Source: Cyanobium sp. NIES-981
Lineage (GTDB): Bacteria > Cyanobacteriota > Cyanobacteriia > PCC-6307 > Cyanobiaceae
Assembly: GCA_945901765.1 (NCBI GenBank)
Contig: CAMDLO010000006.1
Location: 1 to 57,845, forward strand
DNA length: 57,845 bases
Direction: 5' to 3'
Under the pieces are notes generated by a model. The model ran no database searches. It saw nothing but the letters and a program-made list of their open reading frames with translations, and was not told the DNA's origin. A program made the position numbers and the translations under genes. Positions 34,326 through 43,138 of this stretch are shown one piece after another; the first letter of the stretch is position 1, and each line of letters starts with the position of its first letter.

Positions 34326-35537
34326 GTGACTCAGGCCACCAAGCCGCACTGGATTCCAGCCGGGGATGATCCCGAGCAGGGCTGGGAGCAGGGCGGTCTG
34401 GCGCGCCAACGGGCCTGGGTGGAGGTGAATGAGCAGGCGATCAGCACCAACGTCCGCAGCATCTGCAGCCGGATCGGCAGCCGCAGCCGGCTGATGGCCG
34501 TGGTGAAAGCCGATGGCTACGGCCATGGAGCTGTGACCGTCGCCCAGGCGGCCCAGGTGGGAGGTGCCCACTCCTTCGGGGTGGCCACCCTGGCGGAGGG
34601 GATCGAGTTGCGCCGGGCGGGCATCGAGTCCCCCATACTCGTGCTCGGCAGCCTCAGCCAGGCCGAAGAGCTGCGCGCCTGCCTGCGCTGGCAGCTGATG
34701 CCGACGGTGAGCGGCATGCGCGAGGCCCTGCTCTGCCAGAACCTCGCCAGCGGCTCAGGTCGACCGATGCCGCTGCAGCTCAAGCTGGACACCGGCATGG
34801 CTCGTCTGGGGGCGCCCTGGCAGGAGGGTCCGCGGCTGGTGGCCGCCATCCAGGCGCTGGAAGCGGTGGAACTGGCGGGTGTTTACTCGCACCTGGCCAG
34901 TGCCGACCTGCCCAGCGGCGCCGATGACGGTCTCACAGCCCAGCAGCAGCAACGGTTTGAGCAAGTGCTGAGCGGCCTGGCGGACCAGGACCTGGAGGCC
35001 GGCTGCCGCCATCTGGCCAATTCGGCCGGCATGCTGCGCAGCCGCGCCCTCCATTACGACATGGTGCGGGTGGGTCTGGCCCTCTACGGCCACAGGCCAG
35101 CGGCTCACCTCGGTACCGCCCTGAGCATGGAGCCCGCCATGCAGCTCCATGCCCGGGTGAGCCTGCTGCGCGAGGTGGGCAGTGGTGTGGGGGTGAGCTA
35201 CGGACACCGGTTCCGCACCAGCCGCCCCAGCCGCCTGGCTGTGGTGAGCATCGGCTATGCCGATGGCGTGCCGCGCCAGCTCTCCAACCAGATGGAGGTG
35301 CTGTTCGAGGGGCAGCGGCTGCCCCAGGTGGGAGCGATCACGATGGACCAGCTGGTGCTCGATGCCACCGACGCGCCTGGGCTGGACGCGGGCTCGGTGG
35401 TGACCCTGCTGGGCCGAGACGGCGACCAGGAGATCACCCCCAGCGACTGGAGCGACCGCTGCGGCACCATCCCCTGGGAGATCCTCTGCGGCTTCAAGCA
35501 CCGGCTGCCCCGCCTCAGCACGGGCGCCACGCACTGA
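34326..35537 (+). CDS. alr: Alanine racemase
   Basis: The 403-residue PLP enzyme makes D-alanine for peptidoglycan. The PLP lysine is Lys61 in AVVKADGYGHGA, and the second catalytic Tyr is in GVSYGHRF (about 293-300). DTGMARLG and the C-terminal MDQLVLDAT are family motifs. The start is GTG 34326. Residues 1-28 form a non-conserved leader before the conserved AWVEVN. tRNA-Ser follows 18 bp downstream. Confidence 0.96.
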   Translation: MTQATKPHWIPAGDDPEQGWEQGGLARQRAWVEVNEQAISTNVRSICSRIGSRSRLMAVVKADGYGHGAVTVAQAAQVGGAHSFGVATLAEGIELRRAGIESPILVLGSLSQAEELRACLRWQLMPTVSGMREALLCQNLASGSGRPMPLQLKLDTGMARLGAPWQEGPRLVAAIQALEAVELAGVYSHLASADLPSGADDGLTAQQQQRFEQVLSGLADQDLEAGCRHLANSAGMLRSRALHYDMVRVGLALYGHRPAAHLGTALSMEPAMQLHARVSLLREVGSGVGVSYGHRFRTSRPSRLAVVSIGYADGVPRQLSNQMEVLFEGQRLPQVGAITMDQLVLDATDAPGLDAGSVVTLLGRDGDQEITPSDWSDRCGTIPWEILCGFKHRLPRLSTGATH

Positions 35538-35555
35538 TAAGCTCGACAGGCCGCT

Positions 35556-35644
35556 GGAGAGGTGGCTGAGTGGTTGAAAGCGGCTCCCTGCTAAGGAGTT
35601 ACAGGAGGCAACTTCTGTCGAGGGTTCGAATCCCTCCCTCTCCG
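35556..35644 (+). tRNA. tRNA-Ser (anticodon GCT)
   Basis: An 89-nt class II tRNA. The acceptor stem GGAGAGG/CCTCTCC, the anticodon stem CTCC/GGAG around CTGCTAA (anticodon GCT), a long variable arm (ACAGGAGGCAACTTCTGT region) and the T arm GAGGGTTCGAATCCCTC are all visible. CCA is not encoded. Confidence 0.95.
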
Positions 35645-35690
35645 TTTCATTGATGCACGCATCAATTCATAGATCGTTCCGATGAACGTC

Positions 35691-35720
35691 AAAGATGCGA
35701 TCTCCGAGTCGCGTCTTTTA
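35691..35720 (+). terminator. Terminator after tRNA-Ser
   Basis: AAAGA-t-GCGA pairs with TCGC-g-TCTTT around CTCCGAG-type loop bases, ending in TTTTA. It lies about 45 bp after the tRNA and probably ends its transcript. Confidence 0.6.
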
Positions 35721-35890
35721 TACAAGCAATGTCTTGAGCCATCATCATTCAGGATCTGCTGATTCCAGGCACCCAAACTCCCGGGAGCCTTCGCTTCGAA
35801 GAACACCCTGGCCGAGATGCGTGCTGGCACTGCGTTTGCTCGGGGGCAGCTCAAACCAAGCAACCGGCCTGAAGCCCAGGGTTCACCGCC

Positions 35891-35930
35891 GGCGACGGGC
35901 CATCTGTCCCGGCGACAGGCCATCTGTCTG
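35891..35930. repeat. 20-bp imperfect tandem duplication
   Basis: CGGCGACGGGCCATCTGTCC is followed directly by CGGCGACAGGCCATCTGTCT, two units that differ at two positions, in the gene-poor stretch after tRNA-Ser. Confidence 0.7.
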
Positions 35931-36048
35931 AGGGGTATCGGGTCACGCCTGTCACCCCTGCCGCAATGGCACGATCGAGCCCCAGTTGGTGGGGTGTTCC
36001 TGCGGACCCTGGAGCAGGACGAACCGGGGCAAACCGTCCTCAAGACAA

Positions 36049-36080
36049 CAAGACCGCAAGACCGCAAGACCGCAAGACCT
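36049..36080. repeat. 8-bp microsatellite, four units
   Basis: CAAGACCG is repeated three times and followed by CAAGACCT; a partial unit lies at 36041. The array ends 11 bp before the stop codon of the small minus-strand gene. The flanks share AACCGTCCT on both sides. Confidence 0.8.
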
Positions 36081-36091
36081 CAAGAACCGTC

Positions 36092-36253
36092 CTAGCGGCT
36101 GAGCGCTTTCCAGGCCCACCAGGCCACCACCGCCACCACAACCCAGGGGAGCAGCCCCCGGAACAGCAGCAGCACCGCAGCGGAGACGACGGTGCGCCTG
36201 GTGAGCGCCTTGGCCTCGTCGGTCATGTAGCGCCAGCGCGGGATCAGGGGCAT
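36092..36253 (-). CDS. Small membrane protein, 53 aa, unknown function
   Basis: The product has a cytosolic charged start (MPLIPRWRYMTDEAKALTRR) followed by one long hydrophobic segment (about 21-48). I recognise no characterised family; it looks like a small conserved picocyanobacterial membrane protein. It lies 73 bp downstream of the serine hydrolase gene on the same strand, so the two may be cotranscribed. The ATG at 36253 was chosen because the open frame further upstream is low complexity. Confidence 0.6.
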   Translation of the reverse strand: MPLIPRWRYMTDEAKALTRRTVVSAAVLLLFRGLLPWVVVAVVAWWAWKALSR

Positions 36254-36326
36254 CGGATCTGAAAAGGGCAAGCAACCAGCCAAAGGCCGGGCGGCCGAAG
36301 CCGCCATGGGGGATGACCGAAGGGTC

Positions 36327-37274
36327 TCAGCGTGGCGGACCAACCTGTGATGGGGCTGGAGCGGTGCGGCATGCGTCGAACAGGTGGCGGGCGATCTCCG
36401 GCAGCAGCCGGGTGTCGCCGGCGCAGCGCTCCCCTTCGCTGAACACCACCAGCACCATCGGATCGTGCCCCTCGGCCTCGATGTAGGCGGCATCGTGGCG
36501 AGCCTGGCTCATCCAGCCGGCCTTGCTCCAGAGCCTGGCCTCCACCGGCAACCCTTCAGCCAGGAAACCGTCGACCTGGTTCTCCGGATCGGCGGCCCGC
36601 TGATCGGGGTCGAGGCTGCGCGCGAGCACAGCCTGCATGCGCAGACAGGCTGGCGGCGACAGCAGCGTGCCCATGATCACGGCCTGCAACAGACGGGCCG
36701 TCGCCTCCGTGCTCAGCCGGTTGCGGTTCTCGAGCTCCGGACCATAGAACTCGCGCTCCCGGCCGAATGGGCCGTCGCCCCAGGTCTTCTGGCAGGCGTT
36801 CACCCCTTGCAGCTCCGGCCAGCCCAACGCCGCCAGCCAGCCATTCACCAGCTGCCGCTGTTCGATCCAGCCGGCCATCAGTTCGGCGGGCAGGGCTGGA
36901 CCGCTGGTGGTGCCGCTGAGCAGATCAACGATCAAGCCGGTGGCGTCGTTGCTGGAATCGCCGATCATCAGCCGCAGGGCGCGGCGCAGTTCCGGGCCCT
37001 CTTCAATCAGCCCCTGCTGCAGCCAGGCCTCGGCGGCGATCAGATACACCAGCTTCACCACACTGGCCGGATAGCGCTGGCGGTCACCACCCCAGCTGGC
37101 GCCGCGCCCGGCGGTGGTCTGTGCGTCGCCGCCCACCCCCAGCACGGAAAGCGGATAGCGCAGCCAGGTGATCGAGAGCTGCTGGGCCAACCCGTTGCGC
37201 CCCTCCAGCTCCAGGGCGCGCACCAGATCGGCCAGGATCTGTGCCATGGCCGGATCGGGGCTGTAAAAGGCCAT
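36327..37274 (-). CDS. Class A beta-lactamase-like serine hydrolase
   Basis: The 315-residue protein shows the penicillin-recognising enzyme plan: Ser71 and Lys74 in YPASVVKLVYL (SxxK), SSNDATG at 107-113 in the place of SDN, and KAGW near residue 268 in the place of KTG. Length and motif order fit a class A-like serine hydrolase of cyanobacteria. The altered second and third motifs argue against assuming antibiotic hydrolysis; peptidoglycan-related hydrolysis is possible. No signal peptide is obvious. ATG 37274 is preferred over the TTG four codons upstream. It is divergent from the NlpC/P60 gene with 32 bp between starts. Confidence 0.8.
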   Translation of the reverse strand: MAFYSPDPAMAQILADLVRALELEGRNGLAQQLSITWLRYPLSVLGVGGDAQTTAGRGASWGGDRQRYPASVVKLVYLIAAEAWLQQGLIEEGPELRRALRLMIGDSSNDATGLIVDLLSGTTSGPALPAELMAGWIEQRQLVNGWLAALGWPELQGVNACQKTWGDGPFGREREFYGPELENRNRLSTEATARLLQAVIMGTLLSPPACLRMQAVLARSLDPDQRAADPENQVDGFLAEGLPVEARLWSKAGWMSQARHDAAYIEAEGHDPMVLVVFSEGERCAGDTRLLPEIARHLFDACRTAPAPSQVGPPR

Positions 37275-37306
37275 CGTTGCCGGCAACCGTTGCAGCGAGA
37301 TTAGGC

Positions 37307-38023
37307 ATGGCCCTGCCCGGCTTCCCCACGCCCATCCTGCGGCTGCTGCAGCCGCTCAACCTTTACAGCCAGCCCCAGGGCAGCGGCCTGGCCACCCAGG
37401 CGGCCGCCGGACGCTGCCTGCAGCTGCCGAGCGCGCCAGCTCGCCACGATGGCAGGCTGCGGGTGCGACTGCTGGAGGACGGCTATCCCGGCTGGGTGGA
37501 ACCACAGGAGCTGACGGGGCGCTCGGAGCCAGCGGAACGTCCCAGGCCGCTGCTGCTGCAGCGGGCCCAGATCGAGGCCCGCCTGCCTGCGGTGCTCGCC
37601 CTGGCCCTGAACTGGATGGAGCGCCCCAACGTGTATCTCTGGGGTGGCACGCTCGGTCCGGATTTCGACTGCTCCGGACTGGTGCAGAGCGCCTATGCCA
37701 GCGCCGGCATCTGGCTGCCACGGGATGCCTACCTGCAGGAGCGCTTCTGCCGGTCCGTGGCCGTGCGGCCAGGCCAGAGCAGCCTGCTCGCCCCCGGTGA
37801 TCTGATTTTCTTCGGCACACCGCAGCGCTGCACCCATGTGGGTCTGCACCTGGGCGGAGGGCGTTACCTGCACAGCTCAGGCCGGGAGCATGGGCGCAAC
37901 GGCATCGGCATCGACGATCTCAACCCCCGCAACACCCATCCGGTGGCAGACCATTACCGCCGCGAGCTGCGCGGCGCCGGCCGGGTGATGCACAACCACG
38001 ACGGCAGCCCTCTGCCCGCCTAG
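37307..38023 (+). CDS. NlpC/P60 peptidase with N-terminal SH3b domain
   Basis: The 238-residue protein has an SH3b-like N-terminal domain (about 10-75, with LNLYSQP and VRLLEDGYPGWV) and a C-terminal NlpC/P60 domain. The catalytic residues are Cys122 (DFDCSGLVQ), His177 (CTHVGLHL) and His189 (YLHSSGR). This is the layout of cyanobacterial gamma-D-glutamyl-L-diamino acid endopeptidases that cleave peptidoglycan stem peptides. No export signal is seen, suggesting recycling inside the cell. It is followed 24 bp later by the glycosyltransferase gene. Confidence 0.9.
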   Translation: MALPGFPTPILRLLQPLNLYSQPQGSGLATQAAAGRCLQLPSAPARHDGRLRVRLLEDGYPGWVEPQELTGRSEPAERPRPLLLQRAQIEARLPAVLALALNWMERPNVYLWGGTLGPDFDCSGLVQSAYASAGIWLPRDAYLQERFCRSVAVRPGQSSLLAPGDLIFFGTPQRCTHVGLHLGGGRYLHSSGREHGRNGIGIDDLNPRNTHPVADHYRRELRGAGRVMHNHDGSPLPA

Positions 38024-38047
38024 GTTCGCCGGCATTGGGCGCGGATC

Positions 38048-39028
38048 ATGGAGCTCTCTGTTGTTGTGCCCCTCTACAACGAGGAGGCCAGCCTCACCGA
38101 ACTGGTGGAGAAGCTGCTGGCAGCGATCCGTCCGCTCGGCCTGCCCTTTGAGCTGGTGCTGGTGGATGACGGCTCCCGCGACGGCACAGCGCGGGTGCTG
38201 AGCGACCTGCAGACATCGGTGCCCGAACTGGTGGCGGTGCTGCTGCGCCGCAACTACGGCCAGACAGCGGCGATGGCCGCCGGCTTTGATGTCAGCCATG
38301 GGGCCGTGATCATTACCCTCGATGGCGACCTCCAGAACGATCCCGCCGACATCCCCCTGCTGCTTGAAACGCTCGGCGAGGGGTACGACCTGGTGAGTGG
38401 TTGGCGGCATCAGCGCCAGGACGCCGCCCTGAGCCGGCTGCTGCCCAGCCGGCTGGCCAATCAGCTGATCGCGGCCGTAACCGGGGTGCGCCTGCACGAC
38501 TACGGCTGCTCCCTCAAGGCCTATCGCCGTGAAGTGGTAGAAGACCTCAACCTCTACGGCGAGCTGCACCGGTTTCTGCCGGCGCTGGCCTTCATCGAAG
38601 GTGCCCGGATCGGCGAAGTGAAGGTGCGGCACCACGCCCGCCGGCACGGCAGCAGCAACTACGGCATCGATCGCACCTTCCGGGTGCTGATGGATCTGCT
38701 CACGGTCTGGTTCATGAAGCGGTTTCTGACCCGGCCGATGCATGTGTTCGGCCTGGGAGGGCTGCTGGCCATGGCAGCAGGGCTGCTGGTGCTGCTCTGG
38801 CTGGTGGGGGAAAAACTGGTGCTGGGCACCGACATCGGCGATCGTCCGCTGCTGCTGGCAGCCCTGATCGGGCTGCTGGCGGGCGTGCAGCTGTTCTGCT
38901 TCGGGCTGCTGGCTGAGCTGCAGATGCGCACGTATCACGAAAGCCAGGGCCGGCCGATCTATCGGGTGCGGGCCACATTGCGCGGCAAGCCCACGGCCAG
39001 CGGCGGTCGAGACGCCGCCCCAGGCTGA
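38048..39028 (+). CDS. Family 2 glycosyltransferase with C-terminal membrane helices
   Basis: The 326-residue protein has a GT-A catalytic domain with VVVPLYNEE (5-13), the DDGS at 40-43 and the DGDLQNDP at 92-99 that binds metal and nucleotide sugar. Two transmembrane helices follow (about 235-260 and 270-298). This matches the DPM1/GtrB/ArnC-like subgroup that loads sugars on polyprenyl phosphate. The sugar and the downstream pathway are unknown. The 3' end overlaps the convergent HEAT-like gene by 70 bp. Confidence 0.9.
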   Translation: MELSVVVPLYNEEASLTELVEKLLAAIRPLGLPFELVLVDDGSRDGTARVLSDLQTSVPELVAVLLRRNYGQTAAMAAGFDVSHGAVIITLDGDLQNDPADIPLLLETLGEGYDLVSGWRHQRQDAALSRLLPSRLANQLIAAVTGVRLHDYGCSLKAYRREVVEDLNLYGELHRFLPALAFIEGARIGEVKVRHHARRHGSSNYGIDRTFRVLMDLLTVWFMKRFLTRPMHVFGLGGLLAMAAGLLVLLWLVGEKLVLGTDIGDRPLLLAALIGLLAGVQLFCFGLLAELQMRTYHESQGRPIYRVRATLRGKPTASGGRDAAPG

Positions 39029-39444
39029 ACGCCACGGAAGCGGTCGATCGCCAGCACCGCTTCGCGCACGACAGCCGGATCCACATCGCGCAGGCCGCGA
39101 CGCAGCACAGGCAGGGCGGCGACATGGCCCCAGGCGCGGGCTGTGCGGATCGCCGCCAGGCGCGCAGCGCTGCTGCCACTGAAGCTGCTGTGCAGCAAGC
39201 GCAGCAACCGGGCGCGGCCCGCCGCGTCAGCCGGAGCGGGCAGCGCAGCCGCATGACCGGGGGCCGGGTCCGGCGTCGAGGGCGACGGCGAAACGCTGAG
39301 CGGGGCACTCGCAATCTGGGCGCGGTTGAGGGCTGCGATCGCACTGGTATCGGTCGAGCGCAGCAACGGCCGTGGACGGCGGCGGCCAAGCCCGAACCAG
39401 AGGACCAGAAGCAGCGCGGCAACCGCGGCGAAAGGCGTACTCAA
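38959..39444 (-). CDS. Membrane-anchored HEAT-like repeat protein (hypothetical)
   Basis: The 161-residue product has an N-terminal transmembrane segment (about 3-19), a Pro/Ser/Ala linker, and a C-terminal helical region with two HEAT-like units ([28 protein letters not shown] and [16 protein letters not shown]). No function is assigned. The start is TTG 39444, so the extent is less certain. It is divergent from psaI. Confidence 0.6.
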   Translation of the reverse strand: MSTPFAAVAALLLVLWFGLGRRRPRPLLRSTDTSAIAALNRAQIASAPLSVSPSPSTPDPAPGHAAALPAPADAAGRARLLRLLHSSFSGSSAARLAAIRTARAWGHVAALPVLRRGLRDVDPAVVREAVLAIDRFRGVQPGAASRPPLAVGLPRNVARTR

Positions 39445-39545
39445 GAGCGGAAACGGAATGCGGACAACAGAGGGTGTGCGCCAGGCGGTGGATTGAACTT
39501 TTATGTCGCCGTTTCCAGGCCACCAAGGCTGACCTGGAAGGGCTC

Positions 39546-39551
39546 TATACA
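39546..39551 (+). promoter_or_regulatory. Candidate -10 element for psaI-psaL
   Basis: TATACA lies 28 bp before the psaI ATG, in the 135-bp gap between the divergent HEAT-like gene and psaI. No clear -35 is seen. Confidence 0.3.
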
Positions 39552-39579
39552 GTACCCACGGTTGCTATAGGCCCGCGCC

Positions 39580-39696
39580 ATGACTGGAGATTTTGCCGCC
39601 GCCTGGTTGCCGTCGGTGCTTGTTCCCCTGGTGGGCATCATGGGCCCCGCTGTGGCCATGGCCCTGCTGTTCAACGTGATCGAAGCCCGCGACTGA
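39580..39696 (+). CDS. psaI: Photosystem I reaction centre subunit VIII
   Basis: The 38-residue protein [16 protein letters not shown]... has one transmembrane helix with [20 protein letters not shown], the typical PsaI end. It lies next to PsaL in the trimer-forming domain, and here psaL follows 62 bp downstream. It is too short for most gene finders but the family match and position are clear. Confidence 0.93.
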   Translation: MTGDFAAAWLPSVLVPLVGIMGPAVAMALLFNVIEARD

Positions 39697-39758
39697 GCTC
39701 CGCCCACCCCTCGCTGAGCCCAGCGAACCGATCCCGCCCAGCCTTTCCACTCCCAACC

Positions 39759-40250
39759 ATGACCGTGACCCCTGTGGCCGACCCCTGCGTCGGCAATCTG
39801 GCCACCCCCGTCAACAGCAGCTACTTCACCCGGGCGTTTCTGAATGCCCTGCCTGCCTACCGCCCGTCACTCTCGCCAAACCGGCGCGGGCTGGAAGTGG
39901 GCATGGCCCATGGCTTTTTTCTGTACGGCCCCTTCGCCATCACCGGCCCGCTGCGACTCACCGAGTACGCCAGCACAGCCGGTCTGCTGGCCACCATCGG
40001 CCTGGTGTCGATCCTCACCGTGTGCCTGTCGATCTACGGCACCGCCGGCCATGGGCCGAATGTGCAACCCGCCGACGCCACCATCAGCAATCCGCCAGCC
40101 GATCTGTTCACCAAGGCCGGCTGGGCTGAGTTTGCCAGCGGCTTCTGGCTTGGCGGTTGCGGTGGCGCCGCCTTCGCCTGGTTCCTGTGCAGCACCGCCC
40201 TCGTCAGCCCACTGGTGAAGATTGCCGGCGGCGTCTGGAGCGTCAGCTGA
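39759..40250 (+). CDS. psaL: Photosystem I reaction centre subunit XI
   Basis: The 163-residue PsaL contains [52 protein letters not shown] in conserved blocks and three hydrophobic segments. It holds the PSI trimer together and binds chlorophylls. ATG 39759 gives [13 protein letters not shown]; the open frame further upstream is psaI in another frame. It is followed by a strong terminator. Confidence 0.97.
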   Translation: MTVTPVADPCVGNLATPVNSSYFTRAFLNALPAYRPSLSPNRRGLEVGMAHGFFLYGPFAITGPLRLTEYASTAGLLATIGLVSILTVCLSIYGTAGHGPNVQPADATISNPPADLFTKAGWAEFASGFWLGGCGGAAFAWFLCSTALVSPLVKIAGGVWSVS

Positions 40251-40356
40251 GTCAGGTCCAGCCCGGCACCCACCACCCCTTCGACCACCTGCTCCATCTG
40301 ATTCAGAAGCACTGATATGCAGCAGCACTGATGCTGTGAGCTGGTCCCACAACCAC

Positions 40357-40386
40357 AAGCTCCGCCTGTCCGGGCGGGGCTTTTTT
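40357..40386 (+). terminator. Intrinsic terminator after psaL
   Basis: AGC-t-CCGCC pairs with GGCGG-g-GCT around TGTCCG and is followed by six T. It lies about 110 bp after psaL and ends the psaI-psaL unit. Confidence 0.85.
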
Positions 40387-40427
40387 GATGGCGGCCAACG
40401 TGGCACCCCAGGTGGCGGCCGCGCATC

Positions 40428-40778
40428 ATGGAACGCACGACCTCCCTGCCCGTTGGTGTTGTGGCGTTTCGCCTGATCCCCTGGACGATGGCTGCTGGCG
40501 GTAGCCACCCGTTGGGCTCCACCCGCCGACACCTACCGCCCGCAGCAGGGCTTGCCCTGCTGATGAGTGCCCTGCTGGCCCCCACACTGGCGGGCTGCAA
40601 CAGGCTGCGCCAGGGGGCCCTCGAGGCCGTGCTGCGCCAGGGGCACGCCGCTGCAATCGACTGCCTGCAGGGGGAGCGGGCCCGCAGCGATGGCGATGAA
40701 CTCCGCTGTAATGACTGGTCGTTTGTGGAGGCTCATTACCTGAGGGAGAGCAAGGCGATGCCACCAGCGACGCCCTGA
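40428..40778 (+). CDS. Small putative lipoprotein, unknown function
   Basis: The 116-residue frame has a hydrophobic stretch (about 40-56, with AGLALLMSALLAPTLAGC) ending in a lipobox-like LAGC at Cys57, then a polar tail with two further cysteines. Start codons at 40428 (ATG) or 40488 (ATG, shorter) would both yield the lipobox. I do not recognise a family. It is the only gene between psaL and psaB. Confidence 0.5.
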   Translation: MERTTSLPVGVVAFRLIPWTMAAGGSHPLGSTRRHLPPAAGLALLMSALLAPTLAGCNRLRQGALEAVLRQGHAAAIDCLQGERARSDGDELRCNDWSFVEAHYLRESKAMPPATP

Positions 40779-40840
40779 TCAGACAGCCCAGGGCGTCGCC
40801 AGCCCCAAGAGGCCCCTGGAGCAGCCTGCCTACGCGCATC

Positions 40841-40868
40841 AAAAAACCCCCGGCTGATGCCGGGGGTT
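40841..40868 (-). terminator. Intrinsic terminator after psaB
   Basis: On the psaB strand CCCCCGGC-ATCA-GCCGGGGG is a perfect 8-bp stem followed by six T. It lies 32 bp after the psaB stop. Confidence 0.92.
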
Positions 40869-40899
40869 GAACGTCCCTCAAGGGGGGCAGTGTCGGGAA

Positions 40900-43119
40900 T
40901 CAGCCGAACTTGCCGGAGGTGGAAGCGATCAGGAAAGCGGCGTAGGTGAGGAAGTAGCCGATGGTGAAGTGGGCCAGACCCACCACACGGGCTTGCACGA
41001 TCGAGAGAGCCACAGGCTTGTCACGCCAGCCCACCAGGTTGGCGAGCGGGGTGCGCTGGTGCGCCCAGACAATCGTCTCAATCAATTCCTGCCAGTAACC
41101 GCGCCAGGAGATCAGGAACATGAAACCGGTTGCCCAGATCAGGTGCCCGAACAGGAACATCCAGGCCCAGACAGCCAGGTTGTTCGAGCCGGCGGGGTTG
41201 TAACCGTTGATCAGCTGAGAGGAATTGAGCCACAGGTAGTCGCGGAACCAGCCCATCAGATAGGTGCTGGATTCGTTGAACTGGGCCACGTTGCCCTGCC
41301 AGATGGCCAGGTGTTTCCAGTGCCAGTAGAAGGTGAGCCAGCCCACGGTGTTCAGGGCCCAGAAGACGGCCAGATAGAAGGCGTCCCAGGCGCTGATGTC
41401 ACAGGTGCCGCCACGGCCGGGGCCGTCGCAGGGGAAGGAGTAGCCGAAGTCCTTCTTGTCAGGCATCAGCTTCGAACCGCGGGCGTCGAGGGCGCCCTTC
41501 ACCAGGATCAGGGTGGTGGTGTGCAGACCCAGCGCGATGGCGTGGTGCACAAGGAAGTCGCCAGGCCCGATCTGGAGGAACAGGCTGTTGTTGCCGGCAT
41601 TGATGCCATCCAGCCAGCCGGGCAGCCAGACGGCGCCGGGGCCAGGGGCATTGCTCACCAGGCTGTCGGGGTTCGACAGCAGCACATTCATGCCGTACAC
41701 AGCCTTACCGGAGGCAGCCTGCACGAACTGGGCAAACACGGGCTCCACCAGAATCTGCTTCTCGGGGGTACCGAAGGCCACCACCACGTCGTTGTGGACG
41801 TAGAGGCCGAGGGTGTGGAAACCGAGGAACAGGGACACCCAGCTCAGGTGGCTGATGATCGCTTCCTTGTGCTCGAGCATCCGGGCCAACACGTTGTTCT
41901 TGTTGGCTTCGGGGTCGTAGTCACGGATGAAGAAGATCGCACCGTGAGCGAAGGCACCGCACATCAGGAAGATGGCGATGTACTGGTGGTGGGTGTAAAG
42001 AGCAGCCTGTGTCGTGTAGTCCCGGGCGATGAACGCATAGGACGGCATCGCGTACATGTGCTGGGCCACCAGGCTCGTCACCACACCAAGGGAGGCCAGG
42101 GCCAGACCCAGCTGGAAGTGGAGAGAGTTGTTGATGGTGTCGTAGAGGCCCTTGTGGCCAGCGCCGAGGTCACCAGGAGTGCCCTTGGGCGGGTTGTGGG
42201 CTTCAAGGATCTCGCGGATCGAGTGGCCGATACCGAAGTTGGTGCGGTACATGTGGCCAGCGATCACGAAGATCACACCGATCGCCAGGTGGTGATGGGC
42301 GATGTCGGTGAGCCAGAGGGCTTCGGTTTGGGGATGGAAGCCACCCAGGAAGGTGAGGATCGCGGTGCCTGCGCCTTCCGATGTGCCGAACACCTGATAA
42401 GCGGTGTCGGGGTTCTGGGCATACACCCCCCAGTTACCGGTGAAGAAGGGGGCCAGACCGGCGGGATGGGGCAACACCGAAAGGAAGTTGTCCCAGCCGA
42501 CATGCTGACCGCGGGCTTCGGGGATGGCGACGTGAACCAGGTGACCGGTCCAGGCGATGGAACTGAAACCGAACAGCACAGCCAGGTGATGGTTGAGCCG
42601 TGACTCAGCGTTCTTGAACCAGGCCAGGGAAGGCCGGAACTTGGGCTGGAGGTGGAGCCAGCCGGCAAACAGGGCCCAGGCCGACAGGATCATCATGAAG
42701 ATGGAACCCTGGTACAGCTCGGCGTTGGTGCGCATGCCGATCGTGTACCACCAGTGGTACAGGCCGGAATAAGCAATGTTCACCGGGGAGGAGGCACCGG
42801 CCTGGGTGAAGGCGGTGATGGCGCCTTGCCCGAAGTGGGGATCCCAGATCGCGTGAGCGATGGGACGCACGTGCAGAGGATCGGTGACCCACTGCTCAAA
42901 GTTGCCCTGCCAGGCGATATGGAACAGGTTGCCCGAAACCCAGAGGCCAATGATGGCCAGGTGTCCGAAGTGGGTGGAGAACAGCTTCTGGTAAAGCCGC
43001 TCCTCGGTCATGCCGTCGTGGCTCTCGAAGTCGTGAGCCGTGGCGATGCCGTACCAGATCCGGCGGGTTGTCGGGTCCTGTGCCAGACCCTGGCTGAACG
43101 AAGGAAATTTCGTTGCCAT
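40900..43119 (-). CDS. psaB: Photosystem I P700 apoprotein A2
   Basis: The 739-residue reaction-centre subunit begins [24 protein letters not shown] and has the F(X) iron-sulfur loop [18 protein letters not shown] with its two cysteine ligands. Eleven hydrophobic segments are spread along it, with [27 protein letters not shown] and many chlorophyll-binding histidines. It is cotranscribed with psaA, which ends 19 bp upstream. Confidence 0.99.
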   Translation of the reverse strand: MATKFPSFSQGLAQDPTTRRIWYGIATAHDFESHDGMTEERLYQKLFSTHFGHLAIIGLWVSGNLFHIAWQGNFEQWVTDPLHVRPIAHAIWDPHFGQGAITAFTQAGASSPVNIAYSGLYHWWYTIGMRTNAELYQGSIFMMILSAWALFAGWLHLQPKFRPSLAWFKNAESRLNHHLAVLFGFSSIAWTGHLVHVAIPEARGQHVGWDNFLSVLPHPAGLAPFFTGNWGVYAQNPDTAYQVFGTSEGAGTAILTFLGGFHPQTEALWLTDIAHHHLAIGVIFVIAGHMYRTNFGIGHSIREILEAHNPPKGTPGDLGAGHKGLYDTINNSLHFQLGLALASLGVVTSLVAQHMYAMPSYAFIARDYTTQAALYTHHQYIAIFLMCGAFAHGAIFFIRDYDPEANKNNVLARMLEHKEAIISHLSWVSLFLGFHTLGLYVHNDVVVAFGTPEKQILVEPVFAQFVQAASGKAVYGMNVLLSNPDSLVSNAPGPGAVWLPGWLDGINAGNNSLFLQIGPGDFLVHHAIALGLHTTTLILVKGALDARGSKLMPDKKDFGYSFPCDGPGRGGTCDISAWDAFYLAVFWALNTVGWLTFYWHWKHLAIWQGNVAQFNESSTYLMGWFRDYLWLNSSQLINGYNPAGSNNLAVWAWMFLFGHLIWATGFMFLISWRGYWQELIETIVWAHQRTPLANLVGWRDKPVALSIVQARVVGLAHFTIGYFLTYAAFLIASTSGKFG

Positions 43120-43138
43120 TGGGAAAGGTCAGGAAAGG

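Larger units (their letters stand above)
35645..36091. other. 447-bp gene-poor stretch between tRNA-Ser and a small minus-strand gene
   Basis: I see no convincing gene. The first about 120 bp are markedly AT-rich for this genome and contain a terminator-like hairpin. Further in are a 20-bp duplication and an 8-bp microsatellite, both listed separately. The open frames here are low-complexity or run into the tRNA. I found no integrase and no second copy of the tRNA 3' end. Confidence 0.7.

Noticed and set aside
35591-36067. A 158-codon minus-strand frame ending in GRDSNPRQKLPPVTP
   Set aside because: Its C-terminus is the reverse of tRNA-Ser, a well-known false-gene pattern, and the rest is repeats.
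35645-36091. Integrated element at tRNA-Ser
   Set aside because: No integrase, no duplicated tRNA end and only 447 bp; at most a scar, kept as a weak finding.
36327-37274. Antibiotic-resistance beta-lactamase
   Set aside because: The SDN and KTG motifs are altered and no signal peptide is seen; a housekeeping serine hydrolase is more likely.
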